From positions 1 through 64,000 of the forward strand of contig WFMF01000522.1 of assembly GCA_011033025.1 (NCBI GenBank): DNA of 64,000 nucleotides, given 5' to 3'. Positions 53,900-64,000 of the stretch are shown here, one piece after another (positions within the stretch are counted from its first letter, which is position 1; each line of letters opens with the position of its first letter). The stretch comes from Beroe forskalii. Lineage: Eukaryota; Ctenophora; Nuda; Beroida; Beroidae. The position numbers were made by a program, and so were the translations under genes. Below the pieces are notes generated by a model. The model was not told the DNA's origin and did no database searches. It was given only the letters and a program-made list of their open reading frames with translations.

Positions 53900-56250
53900 A
53901 CATTCATTGCTAATACTCTATATACCTAATTGTAATTGTATTTAATGTATTTTCATTGACTTTTTACGTTTGCTGTTGACAGTATGTTGCCAGCATTTTT
54001 AAATCAAGTTATTTATACTGAATTTTATGATATTTTTTTAACTTTTCAGTTTCATGCTCTTAACTTATTTCACAGTGATTTCATACTCTTAAGTTATTAT
54101 CACAGTATTTTTATCACTGAGTTGTTTATGCAAATTCAGTTTATTTATGAATGGTAACAATGAGTAATGGGCACCTGAGTTCAATGGTGCGTATTAGTGT
54201 TATCTAACTGTACGCGCCACGCGTTGCTAAACTCGTATATCCCTGGGTTAACTGTTTCTTTTCAAACTAATTACTGCATTTTGAGGAACTTGTATCCGAT
54301 CATATTGATTGGCAAATCTTATCTAGTTCTTTGTGTTAAACTTACAACACAGCACCTATTAAATTCACTAACTGAGGATGATTAACATTAACACGGGAAT
54401 CCTGAAGATGGAATTTTAAATTCCGAAACTGTCAGTAGATTTGCGTGGTTGTGTGAAATTGTTTAATTCATTCCATTCATTATCATCATTGAGTTTCATT
54501 CATCTCATTCATTGATATCATGAAGGATCACATTAAAGATCTTTGAAATGATGCTATTTTGTTACAAATAGAAAGCTGAGTAGTCTTCAAATGTATGGAG
54601 TGTTGTTTATTCTGGGTAGAAAAAGGCATCTGTTCCAGAGTTCACAGTATTCACTATGGGATCTGATGTCATGCTCATTTTAAATAAATTGAAATTATCC
54701 TCGTGTGATTCCAGTGTGAGTTGTTGGAATATGTGGGCACAGGAAAATTCACATATTGAAAAATTCATAGCCCTGGTCAGAAACAATAGTTTTTATGTGG
54801 TTAGAACCTGCTAAATGCTGCAGTATCATCTATCATAAACATAATGACAGAAATTGACCTTAGATGGCTCTCTTTGTGCCTTGAATTAGAAAATTGATAT
54901 GTAGTATTTTGATATGTTATCTAAAAGGTTATCTAAAAGGTTTATCTTCAATTTTATCGATTCAAGTAGGTAGAGATCTGATGATTTAACAGCATCTGGG
55001 ATGCTACAGACTATTATAATGGGTTTTGATATCAAGTGATTGTTATGCCTACGTGAAGAGGCACGATAGTATTATATTCAAGTATTTACTATTGCCAGAT
55101 TTAATAATAATAATAATATGTTTGTAGTATACCCATACAACTTTATAGATAAGACATTGGATTGCTTGGATCTTCCATGAATCTGATGAAGGAATCTCTA
55201 CTCAGACCCCATCTCAGAGCCACTGGGGTCTATTACCCAGCTGGAGAATATATTTTAGTGAGCAATAATCCATCTAGTTAGCTGTCCTCTACTACTTGAA
55301 GTATTGATTATGCAAACATTTTAGCCGATTTGTGACCGTAACCCCTCAGTTTATTTGTGAGGGGTCTTGTTGCATGGCACCAGCACCCTGGCAACAGGAG
55401 TGCACTATACCTACATACTCAGATCCCATCAAAAGCTAAGGGAAGGGCTGTTGGAGAATTTGTGGCCTAAGCTATGCTGTGCTTCATTGGCAAATTTTGA
55501 CCTATGGGATTCATATTGAAATAACATTTTTACTGCATCAAAATTTTCCAATCAGGACCAAAGTTACTGGTTTAGGTGAGTGGCATAATAAAATAAACAT
55601 AGCAAGAAATGAAATTCACACTCTTTGCATGATATCTTAGCAACAGAGGCACTATTCAAAATCTGTATGCTTATTCTAACATGCATATTTTGACACAAAG
55701 TTCCATACACAAAATGACACAGTGCCCATACACATGGTTTTTCCCATTCTAATCTATGATAATGACACTGAGTCCCATACACATGCTGACACAAATCCTA
55801 TGTACTTGCTTCACTTTATATTAAAGACTATAAGGCTGTTGGGCCTTCCAGGTCTCAGGACACCTGGCCCATTCAATACCTGCCACAGAGAACCACCACA
55901 TGTATACCAGCTCTAATATACCTCCATTGATGGTTAAAATTGTTTTCATTCTTCCAACAAACAAAGAATATTTTCATCACTAACCCTTTAGTAAAGTCAA
56001 ATTCATTATATAGCTCATCAAGGGTTCTAACTCAGTAATGAAAACTGAACAATCAACTAGGTATGTTAAGATATGGAGGACTACTGACAAGAACACTCTG
56101 TGCTAACTCTAAAAAACAGCCATACTCAGTGATTGTAAGTATCCCTTGAATTGGTACCTCTTAGTTGCCTAGAGAATTATTTTCTTAATTATGGTTAAGG
56201 GGGTTATAAATGCATGCTTTATTATTATTATCATTGTTCATTAATTATTA
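53900..56250. other. Gene-free AT-rich stretch
   Basis: No exon, tandem array or palindrome is clearly supported. There are ATTATTATTATTA tracts at about 55,105 and 56,220. Confidence 0.5.
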
Positions 56251-59068
56251 ATAGTCAGGTCAAATCTGCCTCAAATTGGACGAAAATGTGGACAAATTCT
56301 ACACCAAGCGATTTTGGTTGTTTTCTATGGTTTTTTGCATGAAAAATCGATCTAGAAACTTTCCAGAACTTTCCAGCGTGGGGAAAGTGCCGAAAAATCG
56401 ATTTAAAGTTGAGCGGCAGCCGGCGACTTATGAAAATTCGTATCTCAGTCCAGGAAGGTCGTAGAGACTTCGTTTGGGCGCAAAAGAATCGCAATGGCCA
56501 TGTTTATATACGACTTGTTGATAAACATATGCCCTAAAATGCTCACAAACCGAATTATGGGCGAAAAACTGATTTTTGGGCCCCTGCGAGCCATCGCTGG
56601 GGCGATTTTTGTAACTTGGTCCAGGAAGGTCGTAGAGACTTCGTTTTGGGCGCAAAAAACCAATCGCAATGACCATGTTTATATACGACTTGTTGATAAA
56701 CATATGCCCTAAAATGCTCAAAAACCGAATTATGGGAGAAAAACTGATTTTTGGGCCCCTGCGAGCCATCGCTGAGGCGATTTTTGTAACTTGGTCCAGG
56801 AAGGTCGTAGAGACTTCGTTTGGGGGGCAAACAAATCGGAATGACCATGTTTATATACAAATTGTTCATAAACGTTTGCTCAAAAATGCTCACAAACCGA
56901 GTTATGGGAGAAAAACTGATTTTTGGGCCTTTGCAAGCCATCACTAGGGCGATTTTTGTAACTTACCTTATTGAACCTTATTGGTTCAAGAAGGTCGCAG
57001 AGACTTCGTTTTGGGAGCAAACGAATCGGAATGGTCATGTTTATATACAACTTGTCAATAAACGTATGCCCTAAAATGCTCACAAACTGAGTTGTGGGCA
57101 AAAAACCGATTTTTTGCAAGCCATTGCTAGGACGAATTTTTGTAACTTGATTGAGGAAGGTCATGGAGACTTCGTTTTGGGTGCAAACGAGTCGAAATGG
57201 CCATGTTTATTTATATACGACAAGTTCATAAACATATGCCCTAAAGCGCTCACAAACCAAGTTATCGGCGAAAACCTATTTTTTGAGCCCTCATTCAAGC
57301 TATCACCAATCGCCAGGGCGATTTTTATGATTTGGTTCAAGAACTCAAGAAAGTCGTAGATACTTCGTTTTGGACGCAAATGAATTACAATGTGCGTGGT
57401 TATATACGACTTGTTAAAAAACTATCCTTTTAAATGCTCACAAACCGAGTAATGGGCAGAAAAAAATTGTTGGGCCCTCACAAGCCATTGCTTGAGCAAT
57501 TTTTTAACTTGGTTAAGGAAGATCGTAGAGTCTTCGTCTTACTTCGTTTTGGGCTCAAACGAAACAGTGGTCTCCAACCTAACAGCCTAAAGCTAACGTC
57601 CAAAGGTCCTTCACAAGTAACAACAGTACTGTAATTGCGTGAGTCTGAAATATCTTGATCCCAAATTTGTGAAAAGTCCACTAACGTAACCTTCCTAAAT
57701 CGGAAGATTCATTAAAAAAACTGACACACCATCAGCCACAAAGTAAAGCACATTGCTGCCAAACCTACCATCGGTTTCAAAAATACCATTTCAATCTGTT
57801 TGTGCCCAAAACTAAGTCTATACGACCTTAGACCTTCCTGGAGCAAGTTACAAAAATTTCTCTAGCAACCACTTGCAGGTGCCCAAGAAATCGGTTTCTT
57901 GCCCATAACTTAATAACTCTGTGAGCATTTCAGGGCATAAGTTTATTGTTTATTGACAAGTCGTATATAAACTATAATCATGTCTAATGCGATTCTTTTT
58001 ACGACCTACCTGAACCAAGTTAAAAAAATCGCTCCAGCTTGTGAGGGCCCCAAAAATCGGTCGGTTTTACACCCAAAAAATCGGCATGCGAGAATTTTAT
58101 GGCATATGACTTTAAACAAATCGTATATTAACATGCCCATTGCAAATCGTTTGCACCCAAAACGGTACCAAGTCTCCAGGACCTTTCTGAATCAAGTTAA
58201 AAATCGTCCTAGCAATGGCTTGCAAGGGCCAAAAAAATCGGTTTTTCGCCCACAACTCAGTTTGTGAGCATTTTAGGGCATACGTTTATTGACAAGTTGT
58301 GTATAAACATGGTCATTGCGATTTGTTTGCGCCCAACACGAAGTCTCTGCGACCTTCTTGAACCAAGTTACAAAAATCGCCCTAGTGATGGCTTGCAAAG
58401 GCCCAAAAAATCGGTTTTTCTCCCATAACTCGGTTTGTGAGCATTTTTGAGCATACGTTTATGAACAAGTTGTATATAAACATGGTCATTCCGATTTTTT
58501 TGCGCCCAAAACGAAGTCTTTACGACCTTCCTGGACCAAGTTACAAAAATCGCCCCAGCGATGGCTTGCAGGGGCCCGAAAATCAGTTTTTCGCCCATAA
58601 CTCGGTTTGTGAGCATTTTAGGGCATATGTTTATCAACAAGTCGTATATAAACATGGTCATTGCGATTTGTTTGCGCCCGAAACGAAGTCTCTACGACCT
58701 TTCTGGACCAAGTTACAAAAATCGCCCCAGCGATGGCTCACAGGAGCCCAAAAATCAGTTTTTCGCCCTTAACTCGGTTTGTGAGCATTTTAGGGCATAT
58801 GTTCATAAAGAAGTCGTATATAAACATGGCCATTGTGATTCTTTTGCGCCCAAAACGAAGTCTCTATGACCTTCCTGGACAGAGATACGAATTTTCATAA
58901 GTCGCTCGGCTGCCCCTCAACTTAAAATCGATTTTTCGGCACTTTCCCCACGCTGGAAAGTTATGGAAAGTTTCTAGATCGATTTTTCATGCAAAAAACC
59001 ATAGAAAACAACCAAAATCGCTTGGTGTAGAATTTGTCCACGAAAAAATTAGGATTTGACCTGACTAT
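56251..59068. mobile_element. 2.8 kb fold-back element of ~175-bp inverted tandem units
   Basis: The ends are ATAGTCAGGTCAAATC and its inverse. The next ~150 bases are also inverted copies (GACAAATTCTACACCAAGCG, TTTTCTATGGTTTTTTGCAT, GATCTAGAAACTTTCC). Between are about six ~175-bp units in one direction (56,450-57,600) and about six in the other (57,790-58,880), carrying TTGTGAGCATTTTAGGGCAT, TATATAAACATG, ACGAAGTCTCTACGACCTTC and CAAGTTACAAAAATCGCC. No transposase is seen, and a target duplication was not resolved. Confidence 0.88.
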
Positions 59069-59289
59069 AATGATCATCCCCTATTTCAAGAAGCTGATAA
59101 GTATTCTGCAGAATATATCATTGAAAGTTGAGCTCCAGTTACCTAAATGGTAACTTAGGATGCTTCATTTACCATTTAGATATTAGGATTCAGGGAAAGT
59201 CAGGGTTTATACTACTGTAAAACAAACCACCTATTTAGTAGCATACCAAGAGGATTGGTATGATATTGGTTGACTTCTGTTAAATTATT

Positions 59290-59475
59290 AATATTATTAC
59301 CCTGCAGTGTAATTACTTTTCGAATTTTTGAGCAATATTAATCATGTAATATCACCGTACCCAGCAGTTGAATTACTGTCAAGTGTGTAATTACTATACC
59401 TCAACTGTTGAATTACTATTCTAGTGTTGAATTACTATTCCCAGCTGTTGAATTACTACTGTTGAATTACTACAA
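59290..59475 (+). repeat. GTTGAATTACTA minisatellite
   Basis: About eight irregular units of TGTTGAATTACTATTC / GTGTAATTACTA. Confidence 0.7.
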
Positions 59476-59662
59476 ATTTTCTGAAACGGCCATTCGCACG
59501 ATTCTAACCTATTTGCTATCTCTGTGCGGATGTAAATAGGAGAATAATAAGCTCCCAAGATATCTGTTATCGCACTTTTCATATTAAAAACGATTCGATA
59601 TAATCTATTCTTAACCGTATATATACTGTAAAACAAGATAAAATAGCGATAAGGAGCACAAA

Positions 59663-59791
59663 ATGTTCGGTACGATATATTATGTTATATTGTTAGTGGC
59701 ACATTCGGTAGCACAAGATAAAGTGAATCTAAATGGCGCCACCCAGACGGGCTTGATAACTCCATCCTTGTTTCAATGTTTATTTATCTAG
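59663..59791 (+). CDS. Small frame with signal-peptide-like start (42 codons)
   Basis: MFGTIYYVILLVAHSVAQDK resembles a secretory signal with a plausible cleavage after SVA. It then reads VNLNGATQTGLITPSLFQCL and stops. It could be a first coding exon whose donor lies inside. No homolog recognised. Confidence 0.22.
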   Translation: MFGTIYYVILLVAHSVAQDKVNLNGATQTGLITPSLFQCLFI

Positions 59792-60457
59792 TCTTAGAGA
59801 TATTAACGCAGACTTGTGGCGCCATATATAGGGTGCATTGCTCCGTTTTATCAGATTCAACTTCATTATTTCTTTGCGCCGTCGTTTCTATCTGTCAGTG
59901 TTCGTGACTTATTTTAGATTGGGATGAAGATAATGATTATGGCACAAAACTTATTGTTCAACTGAGGAGTACATATATACATTTTGATGCACTCTTAAGA
60001 TTTAGCTGACTACATTCACATGTGATCGTGTTTTTCTTTAAGGGCAGATTCTATACGAGATCCGCATAAGATTATAGCTCTCGAGTCAGTTGTTATTAAT
60101 GTTTGTGGTGTGACTGTGAATTGTTTTGTTTTCGATTGAGTACTTTTTATGGCAATGAAAGATCAAAACAAAATTTTTGTGAAGTACATATACATACACT
60201 ACGTCATACACTAACATTATGTATCAATGCTGGGCGCTGGTTGTATCATTTGGACTTTTGAACTTATTCGCTGAATTGACCCCGATACGATGATGATGTG
60301 ATTTTGACTTTTACAAATCACTGGCAAATTTGTCCAAAATTCTCGGCTGTTTCAATTATGAAATAGTGTACCCATTATTCATAAAACATTGAGTTCGAAT
60401 ACTTAAGTTTCAAACCGTCTACTTTGATTGATGCGTATATGGCAGGGTAATAATACA

Positions 60458-60620
60458 GTAAATACACACTTGGGTGTGTAAATTACCATCGTAATTGCAC
60501 TCGCAAGCTCGTGCAATTACTCCAATAAATGCACTCGCAAGCTCGTGCATTTATTGCATGAATTCCACTCGCAAGCTCGTGGAATTAATGTGGTAATTAC
60601 ACACCCAAGTGTGTATTTAC
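60458..60620. mobile_element. MITE with three internal palindromes
   Basis: The ends are GTAAATACACACTTGGGTGT and its inverse. Between them stand three copies of ACTCGCAAGCTCGTG, each flanked by its own inverted pair (AATTGC..GCAATTA, AATGC..GCATTTATT, AATTCC..GGAATT). The structure is hairpins inside a hairpin, ending 25 bases before the candidate exon at 60646. Confidence 0.8.
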
Positions 60621-60645
60621 CGTATATAACTTGAATCAATTTCAG

Positions 60646-60831
60646 GTCTGTGCCATACAAAGCAGGAATACCTACAGTTATACATTTAGACTAGACGACC
60701 TTGAGGCACATGCCAATGCTTCCCCCTTGGATGCAGCCGCTCAGGCGAGATTCTTGAATGCTGTGATATCACATGATCCTAACTTTGTGATAAGACGTGT
60801 TGAGTGTGGCAAGTTTGCCCTGAGCAAAGAT
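60646..60831 (+). CDS. Candidate exon of an unidentified gene
   Basis: The acceptor is ATCAATTTCAG and the donor GTAATT; 62 whole codons. The peptide VCAIQSRNTYSYTFRLDDLE then AHANASPLDAAAQARFLNAV, ISHDPNFVIRRVECGKFALS, KD is strongly protein-like. Together with the exons in 61128-62117 it suggests a plus-strand gene. I do not recognise the family. Confidence 0.5.
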
Positions 60832-61754
60832 GTAATTTTATTTCATTTTTCATTACAGTATCTTAATTTTTATAAAATTGTTCTGTTTTGATGTTTTGAA
60901 TTATGTACTTAAATCGTCACTTATTCTAATTGCGTGGGATCTCCTGCTTATGAAAATTTTTGATAGTTTCGATTCGTATTGGTTCCACAAATCTCTTGTA
61001 CAAAATCCCTGGAGCCCAACATTACATCCCTCAAATTTCTCAATTCCTTATTGGCTATTGCTACCTTACATATTTACATGGTTTGAATCAGGAACCAATC
61101 ATATAAAACATGGTCAACATTAGGTTGGTTCCACATCCTGCCTACCCTCAGCCCTCCTTTTTTTCCAGTACAGCGATTGTATCATGGATTCCTCAGCCCA
61201 GTCTCAACTTAGTACCTTGCACCCCTCCTCCTCAACTTCCTCATCAGCCTCATGCTCCTCAAATCAATCTTCAGTCTCCTCCTCATTTATTTATTTAATT
61301 ACTTCTAACATATAACATGTGTCACTATATGCATCCTTGTCTTGTCCTGCCTTCTTGTCTTGTCCTGCAACCCCTTTCCAATGCTTTTATTTTATTTTGG
61401 AGGTTCTTCTTTGTTGAACAAATACAGCCACAGAACTCTCCAACAACTCCAACCATAGTCTTTGAGAGGATCCATGAAAGAAAGTCCTTAATCAGGCAGG
61501 TTTAACTTCTATTCTAACACCCATATGGCCAATGACAGGAACAGAATCAAGGCAGTGATGGTTTGGGAAGTGTAATCCATACTTTAATTGCCCCAGACTT
61601 CACTGCAATGGACAGCTCCTCATGTAACCCTCCTGCACAGTTTTTCTGTACACTTGGCTGAGTAAACCATGTGGATGCACAGGCTTGAGATTCCCAGCTA
61701 TCTTTCACCCATAGCTAAATGGGATTGGCATTAATTGAGCATTCATTATGACTG

Positions 61755-61888
61755 TGGTGTTTCCACATAAAAGACGGCGCGCACTCAGTGCGCGCCATTC
61801 CCACCTTGGAGATTTAATGGTGGGAATGGCGCGCACTCAGTGGCGCGCACTCAGTGCGTGCCATTTTTATCATGTGGAAACACCAGGG
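61755..61888. mobile_element. 134-bp TGGTGTTTCCACAT MITE with TGACTG duplication
   Basis: The ends are TGGTGTTTCCACAT and ATGTGGAAACACCA; the core is GCGCGCACTCAGTGCGCGCC. The direct repeat TGACTG lies at 61749-61754 and 61889-61894. The empty site is TATGACTGACATTAT near 51,346 in the other duplication copy. A relative is nested at 2571-2695. Confidence 0.9.
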
Positions 61889-61974
61889 TGACTGACTTTA
61901 TATTCACTGTTGTGTTATGTCTGGATGTGCACTCAATCTCAGTTAACCTCCCTGACTGAGGCTTTTTTTAACAG

Positions 61975-62053
61975 AGAAGGAGGTGGGGGCTGACACAGGT
62001 CTGCAGTACACAATTGACTGTCAGAACTACCAGTATGACATCAACCAGCCTAG
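61975..62053 (+). CDS. Candidate exon of an unidentified gene (second copy)
   Basis: The acceptor is TTTAACAG and the donor GTAACA; 79 nt. The frame KEVGADTGLQYTIDCQNYQY then DINQPR matches the first copy except at two residues (Glu-Ile to Asp-Thr). The synonymous framework and splice sites are kept. Confidence 0.42.
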
Positions 62054-62269
62054 GTAACACATTTCTAGGATAGACTAGGTCAGAGTGCTTTGAATTCATT
62101 TCATTATTTTCCATCTAAAATAAAAATAAAATAAAATAAAAAATTTTGATATTAGGGAAACAAAATTTTAGGGAAACAAAATTTATTTTTTATCAACATT
62201 TTCAATACATAATAAAAATCAAATCAAATCAATTCCTTTCCTTATCCCAATAAATCACCCATTTTTAAA

Positions 62270-62465
62270 CATGGCCGAGGTGTGCCGACCTCCCAGGTGC
62301 AGCGCACCACGCCACAGCGCTCGGATGATGATGCCCTCCGCCGGTGCTGCCGGCATCCTGCAGGCACTTTTGACGCAGCAATGCAACGCACCCCGAAAGA
62401 GCACCAACCCAGGCGCCAAGAAGCGGAAGACACCGCGCCCGAAAGGCCGAGACAACAGGGTAACA
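62270..62465 (+). other. GC-rich island with overlapping open frames
   Basis: It stands out from the AT-rich surroundings (for example GCGCACCACGCCACAGCGCT). At least two overlapping plus frames and two minus frames are open. It may be an exon of the same unidentified gene (a basic PRKSTNPGAKKRKTPRPKGR peptide in one frame), but the frame cannot be decided. Confidence 0.3.
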
Positions 62466-62637
62466 CTACTCAAAAATTTTATAACTTTACATTTTGAGTT
62501 TTGATTTAAGTTCAAAATAAGATGAAATCAAAATAGCCAAAACATCGAACTTGTATTTTTAAAATTAATTAAATTTAAATTGAATAGTTATCAAACTAAA
62601 AGAAGGACTAGATCAGGCTGATCAGAATTTTCGGTGT

Positions 62638-62680
62638 GTCTCCCATGTAAACGGGAGCCTTCATTATCTATTACATCAAC
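62638..62680 (+). mobile_element. Solo end of the CTCCCATGTAAACGG element
   Basis: TCTCCCATGTAAACGGGAGC then CTTCATTATCTAT matches the ends at 2478 and 13,497. No second end is found nearby. Confidence 0.55.
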
Positions 62681-62954
62681 ACTAATTTCATAAACATGTC
62701 AATGATTCATTGGCCAATCTGCTGGATCTTCCAGCCCATATTATTTTATAGACATTAACATTGAAAAATAAATTAAACATTATAAGTTAAACATTATAAA
62801 TAAATAAATAAATCAAAACATTTATTCCACGCTTAGACATAGTTAAGTTAATATCACAGTGAGGGAAGAACTCTAGCCATTTAAGCGTGCCCTGGAAAAA
62901 ATCTTGCTGACTAGGTTAGCAATACAATACTAGCAAAATATATATAGCAAAGAA

Positions 62955-64000
62955 TCATTCTATTTTAGAAAATGCTAGGTCAAAGTAATATGTCTTCAAA
63001 CTCTTCTTAAATGTTTCAACTTCAGCTAAACTTCTTATCTCATAGGGTAAACTATTCCATACTTTAGGACCATTATAGCAAAAAGAACCTTCTGTCCTTG
63101 TGAAACTAGCAGGATTAGGGATTTTTAACAGGAAAAAGTCATTATCTAATCTTAAACTAATTTTCTTAGGCTCTCTAACAGCAATTAAATCCATCAGATA
63201 TCTAGGGGCAAGATTATTAATACATTTAAATACTAAAAGTGCAACTTTTGAATTCAATTCTATATACCACTGGCAAGAAGTGAAGTTTCTTTAGATAAGG
63301 GCTAATAGAAGTCCACTTTTCTTCCTTTCAAATTGAAAATAAATCGAACAGCATTGTTCTGTATCTTTTGAAGCTTTTGTAGATTTTTCTGTGTAATTCC
63401 TGTATAAGCTGAGTTGCAATAGTCAAGAACTGATAAAATATTTGCATGTACAAGCTGAACTTTCAAATCATGTGTGAGCCTTGATCCAATTCTTCTGATA
63501 TTTCTGAGATTCAAATAGCATATTTGTGACACATGATTTATCTGATCATCCATACTTAGCCTGTGATCAAAATGAAAACCTAGGTTCTTGGCAGATAAAA
63601 CAGGGCTCACTGAGAGACTATTGGATGCATTTCCTATATCAAGAGTCTGGATAGGACTTACATAGTAACCTATGTCAATGAATTCTGTTTTATCATCGTT
63701 AAGTAGCAGATAGTTTTCTGTCATCCAGGATTTTATTTCTGAGAAGCAACACTTTATTTTACTCAAGTCTGGAAAAGGATTATGGACATCAAATGAGAAA
63801 TAGACCTGAGTGTCATCTGCATAGAGATGTATATTTAGACCATATTTAGTAACAACTCTCTCAAGATCCTTTGTGTAGTATGAAGAGAAGTGGACCTAGG
63901 ATAGATCCTTGAGGAACACCTATGTCAAGAGTACATTCTTGAGAAAACTCATCATTTACCAGAACTTTAAACTTTCTTCCAGAGAGGTATGATCGTATCC
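62955..64000 (-). mobile_element. Non-LTR retrotransposon (L2/CR1-type) 3' part, decayed
   Basis: On the minus strand the reverse-transcriptase core is visible: GVPQGSILGPLLF near 63,935-63,897, then YADDTQVYFSF near 63,830-63,798, SAKNLGFHFDHRLSMDDQI, HANILSVLDYCNSAYTGI, LQKIQNNAVRFI and the tail ALLVFKCINNLAPRYLMDL ... GPKVWNSLPYEIRSL. Frameshifts lie between GSILGPLLF and YADD (about 63,885) and between about 63,302 and 63,257. It is truncated by the window edge and inactive. Confidence 0.85.

Larger units (their letters stand above)
61128..62117 (+). repeat. Segmental duplication, second copy
   Basis: The copy of 50696-51550, longer by the MITE at 61755-61888. Confidence 0.85.

Noticed and set aside
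56255-58900. Many 60-130-codon frames in the 2.8 kb fold-back element
   Set aside because: They are the same ~175-bp tandem unit read in several frames on both strands; no frame is consistently favoured.

Overview
This is a piece of animal nuclear genome. The evidence is split genes with GT-AG introns, two recognisable metazoan proteins (dixin and the mitochondrial citrate carrier), non-LTR retrotransposon remnants, many short terminal-inverted-repeat (MITE-like) elements and long minisatellites. The lineage cannot be fixed from the sequence alone; a marine-type invertebrate with a MITE-rich genome is likely, and no vertebrate-specific feature was seen. No rRNA, tRNA, CRISPR or prokaryotic operon structure was seen.

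Layout. (1) 1-15.2 kb, plus strand: the 3' half of a DIXDC1 (dixin) gene, with coiled-coil exons followed by a two-exon C-terminal DIX domain. The DIX exons and about 3.8 kb of 3' flank are tandemly duplicated. Both DIX copies are intact and differ only at silent sites. Copy A later took a 0.4 kb palindromic insertion and copy B a 3.7 kb fold-back transposon, so each copy shows the empty site of the other's insertion. (2) 15.7-34.3 kb, minus strand: a complete eight-exon SLC25A1 (tricarboxylate/citrate carrier) gene of 309 codons. Its 13.9 kb intron 2 carries a 2.9 kb fold-back element and a nested, same-strand tandem array of three paralogous secreted Cys-rich proteins, one intact and two with single-base frameshifts. 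(3) 36.5-40.5 kb: a 3.9 kb fold-back element with a clean 8-bp target-site duplication. (4) 42.4-49.5 kb, minus strand: an unrecognised gene of at least six phase-0 exons (N-terminal membrane segment, Lys/Glu-rich coiled coil, Pro/Ser-rich C-terminus). A pentanucleotide satellite starts in one of its splice donors. (5) 50.5-62.5 kb: a split segmental duplication holding candidate exons of an unidentified plus-strand gene, a CR1-like LINE tail and a 2.8 kb fold-back element. (6) 62.9-64 kb: a decayed minus-strand LINE.

The most distinctive features are two. First, four unrelated giant fold-back elements (about 13.3 kb, roughly a fifth of the window) share one architecture: terminal inverted repeats enclosing arrays of a short private tandem repeat, in at least three cases present in opposing orientations. 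Second, exon starts are repeatedly tandem-duplicated together with their 3' splice sites, in at least two unrelated genes, leaving rows of decoy acceptors in front of real exons.
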